The notes below the pieces were generated by a model. It was given only the letters and a program-made list of their open reading frames with translations. It had not been told where the DNA came from and made no database searches. Of a DNA stretch of 64,000 nucleotides, positions 61,400 to 64,000 are shown piece by piece. Numbering within the stretch: the stretch's first letter is position 1; each line of letters begins with the position of its first letter. A program made the translations under genes and the position numbers. The stretch spans positions 6,199,501-6,263,500 of the forward strand of contig NZ_CP116936.1 in the NCBI RefSeq assembly GCF_028475105.1, in the 5' to 3' direction. The stretch comes from Micromonospora sp. LH3U1 (GTDB taxonomy: Bacteria > Actinomycetota > Actinomycetes > Mycobacteriales > Micromonosporaceae).

Positions 61400-62446
61400 A
61401 TGTCCGACGCGCCGCCGCCCGATCCGTCCCCCTCGTCCGCACCGGACCCGTCGCCCTCCCCACCACCGCCGGATCCGACGGCCCCGCCCTCCGCGGCTCC
61501 GATCCCGCCCTCCTCGGCTCCGATCCCGGCCTCCGACCCGCTGGCCCCGGGCCAGCCGTGGGCACCGCAGGCCCCGTGGACGCCGTCCCCGTGGGCGCCA
61601 TCCCCGCCGGCCGCGCCGTGGGCGCCGTCTCCGCCAACGACCCAGTGGACGCCCCAACCGCCCTCGACGCCGTGGACGCCGGAACCGCCCACGTCCCCGT
61701 GGTCGCCGCCCCCGCCCGACGCCTCGGGCCCGACGCCCGCTGGATCGCCGTCGCCAGCAGGGTGGCCCACGCCCGACGGATCGACACCGCCAGCAGGGTG
61801 GCCCACGCCCGACGGGCAGCCGCCATACGCTGGCTGGCCGCCGCCCGGCACCGGATGGCCGCCGCCCGGTTATCCGCCGCCGTACGCCTACCCCGGGTTT
61901 CCACAGGTCACCGGCAAGCCGGCCATGGGTGGCGGGCGGGTCGTCGGAATCGTCGTCGCGGTCCTCGTGGTACTTGTCCTCACCGTGTGCGGCTGCCTCT
62001 GCGCGGGTGGCCTGCTGATCGACGGGACCAACCCGGACCCGGTCGCCGAAGAGCCGTGGGGCATTCCCGACGACGACGGCTGGACCACCGCCGGGCCGCC
62101 CATCCCCAAGCAACCCACCGTGGCGCCAACCCCCACCAAACAGCCGATCACCCGCCCGACCTCGGGGCCGGCCCCGGTGACGGTGGTCTACGAGGTCACC
62201 GGAACGGGCGTGGTCGACCTCGCGTACTACGACGCCGAGAGCGACCTCATGCACGTCGACGGCGCGAAGCTGCCCTGGCGCACCACCATCCGGACCAACG
62301 GCAAGAGCCGGGTCATGGTGGAGGCCAGATGGGCCGACGATGAGGGTGAGAGACCACTCGACTGCACCGTCACGGTCACCGGCGTAGGCAAGCCAGTCGT
62401 CGTCAAGACCCGGGGGTACTGGTCGACCCGTTGCACACCCGAGTGA
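61400..62446 (+). CDS. MmpS-like membrane protein with Trp-Pro repeat N-terminus
   Basis: This 348-residue protein has a 175-residue Pro/Ser/Ala/Trp-rich cytoplasmic tail, a single membrane helix (VVGIVVAVLVVLVLTVCGCL, about 181-207), a Pro/Thr linker and an extracellular domain (VTVVYEVTGTGVVDLAYYDAE ... LPWRTTI) matching the MmpS family. Trp65, 74, 83, 92 and 101 repeat every nine residues, consensus PW(A/T)PxPP. MmpS proteins partner MmpL exporters in mycobacteria; no MmpL is visible here. GGAG precedes ATG 61400. Confidence 0.82.
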   Translation: MSDAPPPDPSPSSAPDPSPSPPPPDPTAPPSAAPIPPSSAPIPASDPLAPGQPWAPQAPWTPSPWAPSPPAAPWAPSPPTTQWTPQPPSTPWTPEPPTSPWSPPPPDASGPTPAGSPSPAGWPTPDGSTPPAGWPTPDGQPPYAGWPPPGTGWPPPGYPPPYAYPGFPQVTGKPAMGGGRVVGIVVAVLVVLVLTVCGCLCAGGLLIDGTNPDPVAEEPWGIPDDDGWTTAGPPIPKQPTVAPTPTKQPITRPTSGPAPVTVVYEVTGTGVVDLAYYDAESDLMHVDGAKLPWRTTIRTNGKSRVMVEARWADDEGERPLDCTVTVTGVGKPVVVKTRGYWSTRCTPE

Positions 62447-62485
62447 GGCTGGGGTTCGGCCGGGGGCACCCGTAGGCTGGCGCAG

Positions 62486-63694
62486 GTGACGACGAGCACC
62501 GATGTCGACCCGCTGGTGGCCCGGATGCGGCCGTTCGGCACGACGATCTTCGCCGAGATGTCCGCCCTCGCCGTGCGCACCGGCGCGGTCAACCTCGGCC
62601 AGGGCTTCCCCGACACCGACGGCCCACCGGAGATGCTGGCCGCCGCCGCCGAAGCGCTGCGCGGCGGGCAGAACCAGTACCCGCCCGGGCCGGGGATCCC
62701 CGCTCTGCGCGCGGCGGTCGCCGCCCATCAGCAACGGTTCCACGACCTGGCGTACGACCCGGACGGCGAGATCGTGATCACCGCGGGCGCGACGGAGGCG
62801 GTCGCGGCGAGCATCCTCGCCCTCTGCGAACCGGGCGACGAGGTGGTCTGCTTCGAGCCGTACTACGACTCGTACGCCGCCTCGATCGCGCTGGCCGGTG
62901 CGGTCCGGCGGCCGGTGACCCTGCGCCCCACGGCCGACGGCCGGTACGCCTTCGACCCGGCGGCGCTACGCGCGGCGTTCGGTCCGCGCACCCGATTGGT
63001 GCTGCTCAACTCACCGCACAATCCGACCGGCAAGGTCTTCACTCCGGCCGAGCTGGCGCTGGTCGCCGAGTTGTGCCAGGAGCACGGCGCGTACGCGGTC
63101 ACCGACGAGGTGTACGAGCACCTGGTCTTCACCGACGCGGCGAACCCGCACGTGCCGCTGGCCACCCTGCCCGGGATGCGGGAGCGGACGCTGCGCATCT
63201 CGTCGGCCGGAAAGACGTTCTCCTGCACGGGTTGGAAGGTCGGCTGGGCGAGCGGCCCGGCGGCGCTCGTCTCGGCCGTGCTGCGGGTGAAGCAGTTCCT
63301 CACCTTCGTCAACGCGGCACCGCTGCAACCGGCGGTCGCGGTGGCGTTGGCCCTGCCGGACAGCTACTACACCGGCTTCCGGGACGGGCTCCAACAGCGG
63401 CGCGACCAGCTCGTCGGCGGCCTCACCGACGCCGGGTTCGAGGTGCTCAGCCCGGAGGGGACATACTTCGTGACCGCCGACGTCACCGCCCTCGGCGGCC
63501 GGGACGGGGTGGAGTTCTGCCGCTCCCTGCCGGAGCGCTGCGGCGTGGTGGCGGTGCCCACCCAGGTCTTCTACGACGACACCGACGCGGGCCGACGGCT
63601 GATCCGCTTCGCCTTCTGCAAGCGCCCCGAGGTGCTGACCGAGGCGGTCACCCGGCTGCGCAAACTCTCGACCGAAACTCCCGCGCCGATCTAG
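62486..63694 (+). CDS. PLP-dependent class I/II aminotransferase (DapC-like)
   Basis: The product (402 aa) has NLGQGFPDTDGPPEMLAAA, the NSPHNPTGKVF loop, DEVYEHLVF and the PLP Lys in ISSAGKTFSCTGWKVGW. It resembles actinobacterial N-succinyldiaminopimelate aminotransferase DapC and the kynurenine/methionine aminotransferases, so its substrate is not certain; a lysine or DAP role would fit the cell-wall neighbourhood. GTG 62486 lies 7 nt after TAGGCT (62473-62478), again a leaderless pattern. Confidence 0.9.
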   Translation: MTTSTDVDPLVARMRPFGTTIFAEMSALAVRTGAVNLGQGFPDTDGPPEMLAAAAEALRGGQNQYPPGPGIPALRAAVAAHQQRFHDLAYDPDGEIVITAGATEAVAASILALCEPGDEVVCFEPYYDSYAASIALAGAVRRPVTLRPTADGRYAFDPAALRAAFGPRTRLVLLNSPHNPTGKVFTPAELALVAELCQEHGAYAVTDEVYEHLVFTDAANPHVPLATLPGMRERTLRISSAGKTFSCTGWKVGWASGPAALVSAVLRVKQFLTFVNAAPLQPAVAVALALPDSYYTGFRDGLQQRRDQLVGGLTDAGFEVLSPEGTYFVTADVTALGGRDGVEFCRSLPERCGVVAVPTQVFYDDTDAGRRLIRFAFCKRPEVLTEAVTRLRKLSTETPAPI

Positions 63695-63744
63695 GGAAAA
63701 CCGTCGCCATTGGAGATCCACTCACGACGTTCTGCCCTAGATCG
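63687..63744. terminator. Inverted repeat spanning both convergent stop codons
   Basis: CGATCTAGGG (63687-63696) and CCCTAGATCG (63735-63744) are perfect 10-bp arms, with weaker pairing inside. Each arm contains the TAG stop of one gene: the aminotransferase at 63692-63694 and glmM at 63737-63739. Confidence 0.6.
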
Positions 63745-64000
63745 ACGGGGGCTGGGGGCTGGGGGCGGGCGGGGGCGGGGGCGGGCGGCGGGCGGGGTGG
63801 GGCGGGGTGGGGTGGGTGGGGCTAGGGGTTGTGGGGCTGGCGGTTTGGACTTGCTCGGCGATTCGCTCGGCTACCTCGCGGGCGGTCGCCTCGGTGGCCG
63901 CCTCGACCATTACGCGGACCAGCAGCTCGGTGCCCGACGGGCGCAGCAGCACCCGGCCGGTCTCGCCCAGTTCCGCCTCGGCCCGCTCGACCTCGGCGCG
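63737..64000 (-). CDS. glmM: Phosphoglucosamine mutase GlmM, C-terminal part (cut by window end)
   Basis: Only the last 87 codons are present; the gene continues past position 64000. GETGRVLLRPSGTELLVRVMVEA is the phosphate-binding C-terminal domain of GlmM, which converts glucosamine-6-phosphate to glucosamine-1-phosphate. The usual GTEP reads GTEL. After AERIAEQVQTA the protein carries an unusual tail of about 36 residues, mostly Pro, Ser and Thr, encoded by a G-rich/C-rich low-complexity tract (63745-63830). The normal family ends near that point, so the tail looks like a repeat-driven read-through extension. Confidence 0.85.
   Translation of the reverse strand, partial: RAEVERAEAELGETGRVLLRPSGTELLVRVMVEAATEATAREVAERIAEQVQTASPTTPSPTHPTPPHPARRPPPPPPAPSPQPPSI

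Overview
The window is a dense, very GC-rich chromosomal segment of an actinomycete, most likely a Micromonosporaceae member close to Micromonospora or Salinispora. This is inferred from GC-rich third codon positions, frequent GTG starts, BldM and WhiD developmental regulators, PspC-type sensor kinases, GroEL1 with a His-rich tail under CIRCE control, and a housekeeping gene order resembling M. tuberculosis guaA to glmM. About 50 protein genes are supported. I see no tRNA, rRNA, CRISPR array, insertion sequence or prophage.

Layout. 1-3400: pcrA helicase, then a chorismate mutase gene preceded by a Tyr/Phe leader-peptide attenuator. 3400-9150: a five-gene peptide ABC importer operon (dppABCDF) on the minus strand. 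9700-14260: a LuxR-type response regulator and PspC-fused histidine kinase, divergent from a PspC/toastrack membrane protein and a small partner, an envelope-stress module. 14420-16750: convergent psd and pssA for phosphatidylethanolamine synthesis. 17000-20320: two paralogous tandem-NUDIX proteins separated by a repeat-rich island, then a small PspC protein. 20326-32840: guaA, a cholesterol-oxidase-like GMC enzyme, an LCP cell-wall ligase, two M1 peptidase lipoproteins, a Tat-exported TIM-barrel protein, guaB3, guaB and a DUF5319 gene. 32858-34313: bldM-like and whiD-like regulators, divergent.

34314-46217: a secreted lysozyme-like protein behind three ECF-type promoter matches, a frameshifted molybdopterin oxidoreductase, groES-groEL behind two CIRCE operators, a methyltransferase, a YbaK deacylase and a xylFGH-like sugar importer with its ROK repressor. 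46237-57190: small membrane proteins, the t6A and cell-wall block (tsaD, rimI, tsaB, ung, a lipase, tsaE, a hydrolase, alr, nnr, acpS). 57360-64000: an EspC-like/DUF1023 type VII-secretion-associated pair, glmS, an MmpS-like protein with a Trp-Pro repeat tail, an aminotransferase and the 3' end of glmM.

The most notable signals are regulatory: (i) the RYYFYY attenuator of chorismate mutase; (ii) three GGAAT-N17-CGTTACA boxes; (iii) a TCAGGG direct repeat, spaced one helical turn, upstream of both pspC transcription units; (iv) a family of long intergenic palindromes sharing a CGATCWTGVASTT-like arm; (v) a minisatellite whose units differ by 7-bp quanta. Two genes carry single-base frameshifts in GC-rich runs, which may be sequence errors.
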